A stretch of 64,000 nucleotides of DNA from Rhodobacterales bacterium (GCA_002748285.1 PDSA01000012.1:1-64000), one strand, 5' to 3'. Positions 26,095-34,926 are shown, numbered from the stretch's first letter. Numbers and translations: made by a program. Notes: a model not told the origin generated them from the letters alone.

Positions 26095-26859
26095 TTAGCT
26101 TTTGTCCTGATCATAGACGCCACCTTCTTCCACCCGTCTGGAAAACTCGGTGGTGCCGCCCTCGGCCAGAACCTTGGCCTGTTTCACCCATTCATCCCGC
26201 GACACGCGACCTTTGAAACCCGTCAGATTTTCATCGACCCATTTGACTTCGTCCGAAGTCCAAGCTGCGACCTGATCAAAGTGAAATACGCCCAAGCCAT
26301 GCAGCACGCCTTCCAGTTTGGGTCCGACACCTTTGATCTGCTTCAGATCATCGGCCCCGCCGGCCCGGGGCTCGGTCAGCATTTCGGGCTTGCTGATATC
26401 AGCGGCAGGGATGTCGTCGGCCTCAGGGCTCTGCGCAGCCTCGTCGGCTTTGGGCGTTTCTTCGGCCAGAGGCTTCGCCTCGGCTGGTGCCGCCTTTTCA
26501 GCCGGTTTCTGAGCCGCGCCGGGATCAATTTCAGCACTCGTCACCGGTTTGGCCGCAGCCGGAACCGCAGCAGGCATCGCGCCGTTGCTGTCCGCCGCCA
26601 GAATGGACGAGGCAGAGGCCGCAATCTCATGCTCGCGGCGGGCCGGATGCGGGTGATAATCGCCGGTCTTTTTGCAAAACAGACGGCACAACAAAAGCGC
26701 CAGCGCCACCAGCACCACCAGCCCGATGATGATGGCAACAAACATATTCACCCCATAGCGCCCCGTGGCGATCAGATAGGTGGCAACCCCCATCAAAACG
26801 CCGATCAGCCAGCACATATTCGGGCAGGAAAAGAACCCTTCTGTGTTTTCATTACTCAT
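26095..26859 (-). CDS. Membrane-anchored helix-hairpin-helix protein of nuo clusters
   Basis: A 254-residue protein. Two hydrophobic helices (about 16-32 and 38-63, with Cys at CPNMC and CRLFC) are followed by an Ala/Pro/Glu-rich linker (about 75-165). A compact C-terminal domain then begins DDLKQIKGVGPKLEGVLHGL and continues FHFDQVAAWTSDEVKWVDENL. That GVGPKLE block is a helix-hairpin-helix motif. I recall near-identical domains encoded next to, or fused to, nuoE in Rhodobacterales. It heads the residual nuo transcript. GGGAG precedes the ATG at 26859; the longer frame from 26874 is less likely. No DNA-binding role is demonstrated. Confidence 0.78.
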   Translation of the reverse strand: MSNENTEGFFSCPNMCWLIGVLMGVATYLIATGRYGVNMFVAIIIGLVVLVALALLLCRLFCKKTGDYHPHPARREHEIAASASSILAADSNGAMPAAVPAAAKPVTSAEIDPGAAQKPAEKAAPAEAKPLAEETPKADEAAQSPEADDIPAADISKPEMLTEPRAGGADDLKQIKGVGPKLEGVLHGLGVFHFDQVAAWTSDEVKWVDENLTGFKGRVSRDEWVKQAKVLAEGGTTEFSRRVEEGGVYDQDKS

Positions 26860-26994
26860 TGTCAAAACTCCCATCCGCTTTGTTCGTTATTGGCCGGAAA
26901 CACGGGGCCTGGCTGACCCGTTCGGGGGTGCTGCTGATCTGTGCTACGGTCTGGCCTTTGTTATGTTCATGCGCGTGTGCGCATCAGCGCAGCA

Positions 26995-27036
26995 TAAAAC
27001 GTCCCGGGGCCTTCGTAAACCTCACAACGCCCCGGG
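26995..27036 (-). terminator. Possible terminator after the peroxidase gene
   Basis: On the minus strand CCCGGGGC (27036-27029) pairs with GCCCCGGG (27010-27003) across an 18-nt loop and is followed by ACGTTTTA. It lies just past the stop of the dihaem peroxidase gene. The T-run is short. Confidence 0.5.
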
Positions 27037-27050
27037 CGGGCGAAGCCCCC

Positions 27051-28223
27051 CTATTCCTCGAGTAAATGCTCGTAACGGGCATCGGTCAGGGTCTTGAGAA
27101 ACGCCACCAGCGCATCCACCCGCCGATCATCCAGCGCCGGGCCGTGGGTCAGCTTTTCGACTTCGAGCGTGTCGGCATATTCCGGCGCACGCCAAGGCTT
27201 GCCGGTTTCGGGATTGATCTGGCGGGCTTTGGCCGTCGAGTTATACTTGTTGTAAAACAGAACCACCGTGCGCAGATCCTTAAAGACTCCGTTATGCATA
27301 TAAGGCCCGGTCACCGCGACATTGCGCAAGGTCGAGGTGCGGAACTTGCCCTTTTGCGCCGGATCGCCCACCGCAGGGTTGCCCATCAAGCCGGTGTCGA
27401 TGGTCTCGACCGGCACCCCGTTGGCCTGACGCCCGGCGACATTGGTCGGCACACCGAGATTGTAGAAATGATAATCGCTGAAGGTTTCTTTTTCGGCAAT
27501 CGGCGATGTGTGCAGCTGGTGGCACATATTGCAGTTGGTGAATTGCTCAGAAAAGAACAGCACCTTGCCCAGCTCTTCCTGTCTGGTCATCTTGTATTCG
27601 CCGCGCAGATAGCGGTCATATTTGCTGTCAAAGGGGGCGAATTCGGGGGTCATTTCAAAAGCAGCGATGCTTTCGGTCATGGCCCGGTAGGCGGCATCGG
27701 TGTCGGAAAACAGATCATCACCGAAAAAGGCTTTCAGGGCGGCGACATAATCCTCGTTTTCCTTGAGTCGCGCCACCACGCTGGCCTTATCGGGCATCCC
27801 CATCTCAATCGGGTTCAACGGAGGGCCACCGGCCTGCCCCGCCAGATCGGGCTCGCCGCCATGCAGGAACTGGCCGCCGACATAATCGCCATCCTTGCTT
27901 TTGTGAAAGCGCGGAGAGAACATGGCATAGGCTGCCGTGGGCGCGTTGCGATCCCCCAGCGAATGCCCATCATCGCCCAGCGAAAACGCCCCGTTCGACG
28001 CATTCATCCGCGCATCGACAAAACCATGCCCCGGATCATGGCAGGTGGAACAGGATTGCGTGCGGTTTTTAGACAAATTGACGTCAAAAAACAGCGTTTC
28101 GCCCAGTTCTTCGAGGCTGGAAAAGGCGGGCTCATCCGCCCGAGCCCCCGGCTGCATCCCCGCGGCCACCGTTACAACAGCCGCACCGGCCATCACAGCC
28201 ACCCATTTGAAATTGCTTAGCAT
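27051..28223 (-). CDS. Dihaem cytochrome c peroxidase / MauG-family protein
   Basis: A 390-residue periplasmic protein with a signal peptide (about 1-29) and two haem c sites: CSTCH (58-62) and CNMCH (231-235). The C-terminal haem domain also has the family segments STLRNVAVTGPYMHNGVF and VDALVAFLKTLTD. Members reduce hydrogen peroxide with electrons from cytochrome c, or modify protein tryptophans (MauG). No methylamine dehydrogenase genes are near, so peroxidase is more likely. It is a single gene, divergent from the HerA-like ATPase gene. The upstream gap 28224-28432 shows no recognised operator. Confidence 0.93.
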   Translation of the reverse strand: MLSNFKWVAVMAGAAVVTVAAGMQPGARADEPAFSSLEELGETLFFDVNLSKNRTQSCSTCHDPGHGFVDARMNASNGAFSLGDDGHSLGDRNAPTAAYAMFSPRFHKSKDGDYVGGQFLHGGEPDLAGQAGGPPLNPIEMGMPDKASVVARLKENEDYVAALKAFFGDDLFSDTDAAYRAMTESIAAFEMTPEFAPFDSKYDRYLRGEYKMTRQEELGKVLFFSEQFTNCNMCHQLHTSPIAEKETFSDYHFYNLGVPTNVAGRQANGVPVETIDTGLMGNPAVGDPAQKGKFRTSTLRNVAVTGPYMHNGVFKDLRTVVLFYNKYNSTAKARQINPETGKPWRAPEYADTLEVEKLTHGPALDDRRVDALVAFLKTLTDARYEHLLEE

Positions 28224-28432
28224 ATCACGCCTTTCGCTACAAAATTAATCCTTGGCCGCGCGCCACTCACCATCGCTTTTTTCTGCCTTGACCGTAGCCG
28301 AATTCAGGGGCTGATTTCAAGCGCTGCGGTTGTGCCAACTCATCTAACCTTAACAAAAATCTATCTTTTGCAACGGGCTTTAACGTAGTAGTGGTCTGAT
28401 AGGGCATATGCGAACGCAGAAGGGGCTTTATC

Positions 28433-29959
28433 GTGGAAAGTGATCGGATATTCATCGGCGGCGGCGGGCCGGATTATCAGCTGCCCCAAGAGTTGCTGCT
28501 GAAATACGCCAACCGCCACGGGTTGATCGCCGGGGCCACCGGCACCGGTAAAACCGTGACCCTGCAAATTCTGGCCGAAGCGCTCTCGGCCTCTGGCGTG
28601 CCGGTGTTCCTGTCGGATGTCAAAGGCGATCTGTCCGGGCTGGCCGTTGCCGGGTCGGATACATTCAAACTGCATGAGGCATTCCAAAGCCGCGCCGACA
28701 GCATCGGCCTGACCGATTACCACTATCAACCCTTCCCGGTCACTTTCTGGGATCTGTTCGGCAAAGCCGGCCATCCGGTGCGCACCACCGTGGCCGAGAT
28801 GGGCCCGCTGCTGATGTCGCGGCTTCTGGAGCTGACCGAGGCGCAGGAAGGCGTTTTGAACATCGCCTTTCGGGTGGCCGATGAACAGGGGCTGGGGCTG
28901 CTCGATCTGTCGGATTTGCAGGCGCTGCTGGTGTGGATCGGGCAAAACAGCAAAGAGCTGAGCCTGCGCTACGGCAATGTCTCAACCGCTTCGGTCGGGG
29001 CGATCCAGCGCAATCTGTTGGTGCTGGAAAATCAGGGCGGGCTGAACCTGTTTGGCGAACCGGCGCTGGAGCTGGCCGATATGATGCAGCGTGATGCCGA
29101 TGGCCGCGGGCGGATCAACATTCTGGCGGCTGATACGCTGATGGCCTCGCCCAAGCTGTATGCCACCTTTCTGATCTGGCTGCTCAGCGAATTATTCGAA
29201 GAGCTGCCCGAAGTCGGGGACCCGGACAAACCCAAACTGGTGCTGTTCTTTGACGAAGCGCATCTGCTGTTCGAAGGTGCCCCCAAAGCGCTGGTGGACA
29301 AGATCGAGCAGGTCGCCCGGCTGATCCGCTCCAAAGGCGTTGGAATTTATTTCATCACCCAGCATCCGCGCGACATCCCCGAGGACATTCTGGGCCAGCT
29401 GGGCAACCGCATCCAGCACGCTTTGCGCGCCTATACCGCCCGCGACCGCAAACAGCTGCAACAGGCCGCCGAGACCTATCGCGACAATCCGCGTTTTGAC
29501 ACCGAAGAAGCCATCCGCGAGGTCGGGGTGGGCGAGGCCGTGACCTCTTTGTTGCAGAAAAAAGGTATCCCCGGCATGGTCGAGCGCACCTTGATCCGCC
29601 CGCCCAGCACACAGCTTGGTCCGATCAGCGCGGATCAAAGGCGCGCGGTGATGCAAGACTCGCCTTTGGTTGGAAAATATGACACAAGGCTTGATCGGGA
29701 ATCAGCCTTTGAGATTTTGCAAAAGCGCAGTCAGGATGCCGCCAAAGCAGCACAAGCGGCGGAACAGGCCGAGGCCAGCCCCCGCTCAGTCGGGCGCCGA
29801 TATAGCGGCGATCATGTCGGGCGGGCCGCCCCGCGCAAAAAAGCAAAAGATGACAGCTGGAGCAGCGCGATTGGCGGCGCAATCTTGAAAGAGCTCAAAG
29901 GCACTACCGGACGGCGTATTGTGCGTGGGATATTAGGAGGGCTGTTCAAAGGCCGTTAA
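28433..29959 (+). CDS. HerA-like P-loop ATPase (DUF853)
   Basis: A 508-residue ATPase of the helicase HerA-like / DUF853 family, in the FtsK/HerA clan. Walker A is GATGTGKT (34-41); Walker B is LVLFFDEAHLLF (about 269-280); RSKGVGIYFITQHPRDIP is the conserved sensor region. The C-terminal 100 residues are charged (KKRSQ, AAKAAQAAEQAEAS, RKKAKDD), with a glycine-rich end. The biological role of DUF853 is not settled. The start is GTG at 28433. The isocitrate-lyase-family gene follows after 37 bp. Confidence 0.9.
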   Translation: MESDRIFIGGGGPDYQLPQELLLKYANRHGLIAGATGTGKTVTLQILAEALSASGVPVFLSDVKGDLSGLAVAGSDTFKLHEAFQSRADSIGLTDYHYQPFPVTFWDLFGKAGHPVRTTVAEMGPLLMSRLLELTEAQEGVLNIAFRVADEQGLGLLDLSDLQALLVWIGQNSKELSLRYGNVSTASVGAIQRNLLVLENQGGLNLFGEPALELADMMQRDADGRGRINILAADTLMASPKLYATFLIWLLSELFEELPEVGDPDKPKLVLFFDEAHLLFEGAPKALVDKIEQVARLIRSKGVGIYFITQHPRDIPEDILGQLGNRIQHALRAYTARDRKQLQQAAETYRDNPRFDTEEAIREVGVGEAVTSLLQKKGIPGMVERTLIRPPSTQLGPISADQRRAVMQDSPLVGKYDTRLDRESAFEILQKRSQDAAKAAQAAEQAEASPRSVGRRYSGDHVGRAAPRKKAKDDSWSSAIGGAILKELKGTTGRRIVRGILGGLFKGR

Positions 29960-29996
29960 AGAAAACAATTTATTTTTTTTCAATAGGAACTGAAAA

Positions 29997-30755
29997 ATGT
30001 CCAAAGCAAAACAATTCAAAGCCTTGCATAAACAGGCAAACCCCCTGATTTTATTTAACATTTGGGATGCTGGCACTGCAAAAATGGCACAATCGGCTGG
30101 GGCCAAAGCGATTGCCACCGGCAGCCATTCGGTTGCAGCAGCGCATGGTTTTGAGGATGGTGAAAACATCCCTCTGGATCTGGTGCTGGACAATTTGCGG
30201 CGGATTGTGTCGGCTGTCGATCTGCCGGTGTCTTGCGATATCGAGAGCGGCTATGGTGAAGACGCCACCATGGTGCATGACACCGTTGCCCAAGTAGTCG
30301 AAACTGGTGCCGTCGGCATCAATCTGGAAGACCAGATTATCGGCGGGCACGGATTATATGATATGGCCACGCAGGCCGGCCGCATCCTGGCCGCCCGCAA
30401 AGCGGCCGATCGCAGCGACAAAAACTTTTTCATCAACGCTCGCACCGATTTGTTTTTAAAGGTAAAACCCAAAGATCACGCCGATATTCTGCAACAAGCC
30501 ATAAACCGTGCGATCGCTTGTGCCACCGCTGGGGCGAATGGTTTTTTTGCACCGGGGCTGACGGATGAAACACTGATCCGGCAGCTGTGCGACAACTGCC
30601 CGCTTGCAGTCAACATTCTGGCCATACCCGAAGGCCCAACGGCTGCGACCCTAGCAAATCTGGGCGTATCCCGGGTCAGTCACGGCCCCTGGCCCTATCG
30701 CAACATGGCCGTCTGGTTTACCGAACAGGCCCGCGCCGCCCTGAATGATTGCTAA
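29997..30755 (+). CDS. Isocitrate lyase/PEP mutase-family protein
   Basis: A 252-residue TIM-barrel enzyme of the isocitrate lyase/phosphoenolpyruvate mutase superfamily, which makes or breaks C-C or C-P bonds of small carboxylates. Visible are FNIWDAGTAKM, the metal/substrate segment SCDIESGYGED, INLEDQIIGGHGLYD and FINARTDLF. The usual KxCGH catalytic loop of true lyases is not obvious; the aligned region reads DQIIGGHGLY. Its substrate is unknown. It is followed by the strong terminator group at 30813-30967. Confidence 0.87.
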   Translation: MSKAKQFKALHKQANPLILFNIWDAGTAKMAQSAGAKAIATGSHSVAAAHGFEDGENIPLDLVLDNLRRIVSAVDLPVSCDIESGYGEDATMVHDTVAQVVETGAVGINLEDQIIGGHGLYDMATQAGRILAARKAADRSDKNFFINARTDLFLKVKPKDHADILQQAINRAIACATAGANGFFAPGLTDETLIRQLCDNCPLAVNILAIPEGPTAATLANLGVSRVSHGPWPYRNMAVWFTEQARAALNDC

Positions 30756-30812
30756 GCCCGCCCCCACGGACAGAACCACCCGGATACGCCGGGAAACGGC
30801 CTGAAAGGCAGA

Positions 30813-30846
30813 AACCGCAAAAAATCCACTTTTGTGCGGTTCTCTT
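30813..30846 (+). terminator. Hairpin after the isocitrate-lyase-family gene
   Basis: AACCGCA (30813-30819) pairs with TGCGGTT (30835-30841) and is followed by CTCTT. Weak T-run; position fits the end of the gene at 30755. Confidence 0.5.
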
Positions 30847-30884
30847 CAGCAATTGTTAAGACCTATCGCCGATAGTAAATCCAT

Positions 30885-30925
30885 GCCCGGACGTCTTGTC
30901 CTCTCTCGTCCGGGCGTATTTTTCC
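30885..30925 (+). terminator. Strong rho-independent terminator
   Basis: A 9-bp perfect stem, GCCCGGACG (30885-30893) with CGTCCGGGC (30907-30915), is followed by GTATTTTT. The 13-nt loop is pyrimidine-rich (TCTTGTCCTCTCT). A small CTATC-GCC-GATAG hairpin precedes it, so the segment 30850-30925 could also be the 3' half of a small RNA. Confidence 0.8.
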
Positions 30926-30935
30926 CTGTTAGACT

Positions 30936-30967
30936 GGCCGCGCGCATTTGCAGCGCGGCCTTTTTTT
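30936..30967 (+). terminator. Second strong rho-independent terminator
   Basis: GGCCGCGC (30936-30943) pairs with GCGCGGCC (30953-30960) and is followed directly by seven T. It lies only 11 bp after the previous terminator, making a tandem pair. Confidence 0.85.
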
Positions 30968-31057
30968 GCCTTGTTTCCCCAATGCCCTTTTCTGACAAAG
31001 GCCAGCAGCGCCAAAAATAATGTTGACCCATCAAAAAAAACATCCTAACGTTGCCGG

Positions 31058-31125
31058 CAATGATAAGTCGGCCAGTCCGACAGGGAGAGATGTTTTAAAA
31101 GAGCCCGCCCCCGGGCTCTTTTTTT
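31058..31125 (+). ncRNA. Candidate small RNA with its own promoter and terminator
   Basis: A promoter-like TTGACC (31023-31028), 17-bp spacer and TAACGT (31046-31051) predict a start near 31058. About 40 bases later a very strong terminator follows: AAAAGAGCCCG (31097-31107) pairs with CGGGCTCTTTT (31112-31122), then T to 31125. Between them is a GTCGG-CCAGT-CCGAC hairpin (about 31067-31081). The next gene begins at 31280, so a transcript of about 68 nt is plausible. It could equally be an attenuator for that gene. The -10 match is poor. The rest of the gap 30756-31279 shows nothing else. Confidence 0.35.
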
Positions 31126-31279
31126 GTGCAAGCCATCCGATCCGCCCCCAAGCCAAAGCTGCGAGCCACCTATACAGTCGGACCCGTTTGAGGGATATAA
31201 GACTCATATCATTCCGGCTCTGATTCCTCTGGCAGGGGATCTGGTCTGGATCGGCAAGCATTATCTGAGAGGCTTCAGG

Positions 31280-33496
31280 ATGGATCGGGCTGACATTGTC
31301 CATAACAACTTCATTCGCCGGGTAAGCGCTGGCGATTTCCCCACCCCCACCAGCACCCTTTCAATGCAGCAAGCCGGGCTGGACTCCGCCGCCCTGATCC
31401 AGCTGTTTCATGCGCAGGTGATGTGCCGTCAGCTGGATCGGACCTCGCGCAAGATGCAGGCCAAAGGTGAGGGCTATTACACCATCGGCTCCTCCGGCCA
31501 TGAGGGCAACGCCGCCATCGCCGCCGCCTTGCGGGTGACCGACCCGGCGTTTTTGCACTATCGGGATGCGGCGTTTCAGATCCAGCGGGCGCAGCAGCTG
31601 CCCGGCCAGACGCCGATCTGGGACATGCTGCTCAGCTTTGCCACCTCGACCGAAGACCCGATTTCTGGCGGGCGGCACAAGGTTCTGGGCTCGAAACCGC
31701 TAAACATCCCGCCGCAGACCTCGACTATTGCCTCGCATCTGCCCAAAGCAATCGGCGCCGCCTATTCGATCGGCCTGAACCGGCGCATCCGGCCCGAACA
31801 TCAGGTCTGGCCAAAGGATGCCATCGTGCTGTGCAGCTTTGGCGATGCATCGCTGAACCACTCGACCGCGCAAGGCGCGTTCAACACCGCCGGCTGGACC
31901 GCCTATCAGGGCGTGCCTCTGCCGCTGATCTTTCTGTGCGAAGATAACGGCATCGGCATTTCCACCAAAACCCCGGCGGATTGGGTCCATCAAAGCATGG
32001 CCCAGCGCCCAGGGATCAAGTATTTCCAGTGCAGCGGGCTGGACCTATTCGACGCTTTCGCCACCGCCCAAGAGGCCGCGCAATGGGTGCGCAAGCGGCG
32101 CAAACCGGCGTTTTTACATATGCAAACCGTGCGGCTTTACGGCCATGCCGGGGCGGATGCGCAGCAGGCTTATCTGTCAAAATCCGAGATCGAAGCCGAT
32201 GAGGCCAACGACCCGCTGCTGCACAGCGCCCGACGAATGATTGAGGCCGGTGTGGCCGATGCCGAGGGCATTTTGCAGATTTACAACCGGGTCGAAGCCC
32301 AAACCACCCATACCGCCGATCAGGTCGCCAAACGCCCGCGGCTGCAAACGGCCGAACAGGTGATGCACAGCATCATCCCTGCCAGGCGCGACTGTCAGCC
32401 CAGCAATTTCCCTCCGCCCGCCAACCGCCAGCAGGTGTTTGGCAAAAGCGATATGGCGGCGATGGACAAGCCACAGCACATGGCCAAGCTGATCAACTTC
32501 GCCCTGACCGATCTGATGCTCGAGCATCGCGAGATCATCATCGCCGGCGAAGATGTCGGGCCCAAGGGCGGGGTTTACGGGGTGACTCAGAAACTCCATG
32601 CCCGCTTTGGGGCGCATCGGACGATCAACACCCTGCTGGATGAGCAATCCATCCTCGGCCTTGCCATTGGTCTGGCCCATAACGGCCTGCTGCCAATGCC
32701 GGAAATTCAGTTTCTGGCCTATCTGCACAATGCCGAAGACCAGATTCGGGGCGAGGCCGCAACGCTCAGCTTTTTCTCAAACCGGCAATACAGCAATCCG
32801 ATGGTGCTGCGCATTGCTGGGCTGGGCTATCAACGCGGCTTTGGCGGGCATTTTCACAATGACAACTCGATTGCCGTGCTGCGCGATATCCCCGGGGTGA
32901 TCATCGCCTGCCCCAGCAACGGCCATGACGCGGCGCTGATGCTGCGCGAAGCGGTGCGGCTGGCGCGTGAGGAACAGCGCATTGTGGTGTTTTTAGAGCC
33001 CATCGCGCTCTACATGACCCGCGATCTGCACACGGAAAAGGACGCTGGCTGGAGCTTTGACTACCCGCAGCCCGCGCGGAGCAGCCCGATCCGGCTGGGT
33101 GAAATCGGCAGCTATGGCAACGGCAAGGATCTGGCGATTGTCAGCTATGCCAATGGCTATTACCTGTCGCGGCAGGCGGAAAAAATCCTGCGGGAACAGC
33201 ATGATATTCACAGCACACTCATTGATCTGCGCTGGCTTGCGCCCCTGCCCGAAGCCGCGTTGCTCAAGGCACTCAAGGGGTATCGCACCATTCTGATCGT
33301 CGATGAATGCCGCCAAACGGGCTCGCAAAGCGAAGCCTTGATGGCCCTGTTTGCCGAAAAACTGCCCGCCGGCACCCGGCTGTCACGCCTGTGCGCCGAG
33401 GATTGCTTTATCGCCACCGGCCCGGCCTATGGGGCCACTCTGCCTTCACGCGACAGCATCGTCGCGGCAGCGCTGGTGGCTGTCGGAAAAGATTAA
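31280..33496 (+). CDS. Fused alpha-beta E1 2-oxoacid dehydrogenase-like protein
   Basis: A 738-residue thiamine-diphosphate enzyme with E1 alpha (about 1-380) and E1 beta (about 400-738) joined. The alpha part has the ThDP site as CSFGDASLNHSTAQGAFN with EDNGIGIS, a GDAS variant of the usual GDG. The beta part has IIAGEDVGPKGGVYGVT, GFGGHFHNDNS and the closing LAPLPEAALL and VDECRQTGSQSEA segments. The fusion resembles 2-oxoisovalerate/pyruvate-type E1; the substrate is unknown. No E2 or E3 gene is near. GAGAGG sits 7 bases before the ATG at 31280, so the longer frame from 31124 is rejected. It is followed 9 bp later by the malonyltransferase-like gene. Confidence 0.9.
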   Translation: MDRADIVHNNFIRRVSAGDFPTPTSTLSMQQAGLDSAALIQLFHAQVMCRQLDRTSRKMQAKGEGYYTIGSSGHEGNAAIAAALRVTDPAFLHYRDAAFQIQRAQQLPGQTPIWDMLLSFATSTEDPISGGRHKVLGSKPLNIPPQTSTIASHLPKAIGAAYSIGLNRRIRPEHQVWPKDAIVLCSFGDASLNHSTAQGAFNTAGWTAYQGVPLPLIFLCEDNGIGISTKTPADWVHQSMAQRPGIKYFQCSGLDLFDAFATAQEAAQWVRKRRKPAFLHMQTVRLYGHAGADAQQAYLSKSEIEADEANDPLLHSARRMIEAGVADAEGILQIYNRVEAQTTHTADQVAKRPRLQTAEQVMHSIIPARRDCQPSNFPPPANRQQVFGKSDMAAMDKPQHMAKLINFALTDLMLEHREIIIAGEDVGPKGGVYGVTQKLHARFGAHRTINTLLDEQSILGLAIGLAHNGLLPMPEIQFLAYLHNAEDQIRGEAATLSFFSNRQYSNPMVLRIAGLGYQRGFGGHFHNDNSIAVLRDIPGVIIACPSNGHDAALMLREAVRLAREEQRIVVFLEPIALYMTRDLHTEKDAGWSFDYPQPARSSPIRLGEIGSYGNGKDLAIVSYANGYYLSRQAEKILREQHDIHSTLIDLRWLAPLPEAALLKALKGYRTILIVDECRQTGSQSEALMALFAEKLPAGTRLSRLCAEDCFIATGPAYGATLPSRDSIVAAALVAVGKD

Positions 33497-33505
33497 GGAA
33501 ACCAC

Positions 33506-34528
33506 ATGAGCAAGAAACGCGCCCTTGTGATCTGCCCCGGGCGGGGCACTTATAACAAAGAAGAACTGGGCTATTTCGGCCGCAATCACCCCGATCAGCA
33601 GGCGATGCTGGCGGCGTTTGACGATAAAAGGCGGGCGCTGGGGCAAACGCCGCTGGCAGAGCTGGATCAGGCGGCGCGTTATGCGCTGTCCAGCCATAGC
33701 CGCGGGGATAATGCTTCGGCGCTGATCTATGCCTGTGCGCTGGCGGATTACCGGGCGATCAACCGCGATCAATACGACATTACGGCGATTACCGGCAATT
33801 CGATGGGCTGGTATATCGCGCTGGCCTGTGCCGGGGCGTGTGATGCCGAAACCGGGTTTGACATCGTTAACACCATGGGAACCATGATGCAGCAGAGCCT
33901 GATCGGCGGGCAGCTGCTTTACCCGTTTGTGGATGAAAACTGGGTCGAAATCCCCGGCAAGCGGGCGGAATTGCTGGCGCTGACCGAGCAGATCGAGGGG
34001 CTTTATGTCTCGATTCATCTGGGCGGTATGGTGGTGTTTGCCGGGCTGGATCAGGCTCTGCGTCAGGCCGAACAAGCCCTGCCACCGGTGCAGGGGCGGT
34101 TTCCGATGCGGCTGCAAAACCATGCCGGGTTTCATTCGGTGCTGCAACAGCCCAATTCGCAAAAGGCGCTGGCCGAAATTCCTACCGACTGGCTGACGCC
34201 CCCTCAGCACCCGATGATCGACGGGCGTGGGCATATCTGGTATCCCGGAGCCAATCGCCAGGAAGATATACACCGCTATACTTTTGGCACTCAGGTGGTG
34301 GAGACTTACGATTTCACCAGGGCGGTGCAAAACAGCCTCAAGGAATTTGCCCCCGAGGTGGTGATCGTGCTGGGGCCGGGCAATACGCTGGGTGGGGCCG
34401 TGGCGCAGGCGATGATTGATCTGAATTGGCAGGGAATGAGTTGCAAGGCGGATTTTCAAAAGCGGCAACAGGCCGCGCCGCTGCTTTTGGCGATGGGTTT
34501 GCCCGAGCAACGTGCAATGGTGCTGTGA
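33506..34528 (+). CDS. Malonyl-CoA:ACP transacylase-like protein
   Basis: A 340-residue acyltransferase-fold protein related to FabD. The nucleophile elbow GNSMGW has Ser99; ICPGRGTY at the N-terminus replaces the usual FPGQG; a His in the NHAGFHS segment and VIVLGPGNTLGG near the end fit the family. It may load or release an acyl group. AAGGAAACCAC precedes the ATG, and the 9-bp gap after the E1 fusion gene means the two form an operon. A GGCGTT/AACGCC hairpin follows at 34570-34590. Confidence 0.8.
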   Translation: MSKKRALVICPGRGTYNKEELGYFGRNHPDQQAMLAAFDDKRRALGQTPLAELDQAARYALSSHSRGDNASALIYACALADYRAINRDQYDITAITGNSMGWYIALACAGACDAETGFDIVNTMGTMMQQSLIGGQLLYPFVDENWVEIPGKRAELLALTEQIEGLYVSIHLGGMVVFAGLDQALRQAEQALPPVQGRFPMRLQNHAGFHSVLQQPNSQKALAEIPTDWLTPPQHPMIDGRGHIWYPGANRQEDIHRYTFGTQVVETYDFTRAVQNSLKEFAPEVVIVLGPGNTLGGAVAQAMIDLNWQGMSCKADFQKRQQAAPLLLAMGLPEQRAMVL

Positions 34529-34603
34529 GCTGAAACCCTCTGCTTTACGTGATGGAACTTCTTAAAGCAGGCGTTACTTTGTGCAACGCCCGCCCCGGAT
34601 ACC

Positions 34604-34794
34604 TCACATCCCCAGCGCTTCTTTATACATCTCCAGAACCGCCTCTTCCTCGGCCAGATCCTGCGCATCACGTTTGCGCAGCGCGATCAGCTTGCGGATC
34701 ACCCTGATATCATAGCCCCGGCCCTTGGCTTCGGCAAACACCTCTTTTCGTCTGCGGTGACCCGGTAGCTCATATCAGAGGATGTATCGTTCAT
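34604..34794 (-). pseudogene. gapR: gapR (DUF2312) with an internal frameshifting deletion
   Basis: The minus strand from the ATG at 34794 reads MNDTSSDMSYRVTADEK and then runs out of frame. In the neighbouring frame from about 34747 it reads KEVFAEAKGRGYDIRVIRKL and then IALRKRDAQDLAEEEAVLEM-YKEALGM to a TGA at 34604. Together they are the two ends of a GapR/DUF2312 protein, a nucleoid-associated DNA-binding protein of alphaproteobacteria. About 20 central residues (the LRQFIERYERLEAEKKDI-like helix) are missing and the frame is shifted. The gene cannot make a normal product unless there is a sequencing error. GapR is important in Caulobacter, so a second copy would be expected. Confidence 0.8.
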
Positions 34795-34926
34795 GTCATC
34801 TGCCCTTTATAAAATCTGATTTTGCCTTGCCCGGTTCCTAGCGCCCGGCCGGAATTTGTGCAAGGGCTTGTCCTGTCTGTCCCCATGCTTTAGGCGCTGA
34901 CAGGCAGAGAAAGCGGAGTAAGAGTC

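Noticed and set aside
27066..28220. A 384-codon plus-strand frame
   Set aside because: It is exactly opposite the dihaem peroxidase gene, which has two CxxCH motifs and a signal peptide; the opposite frame is low-complexity and His/Arg/Gly-rich.
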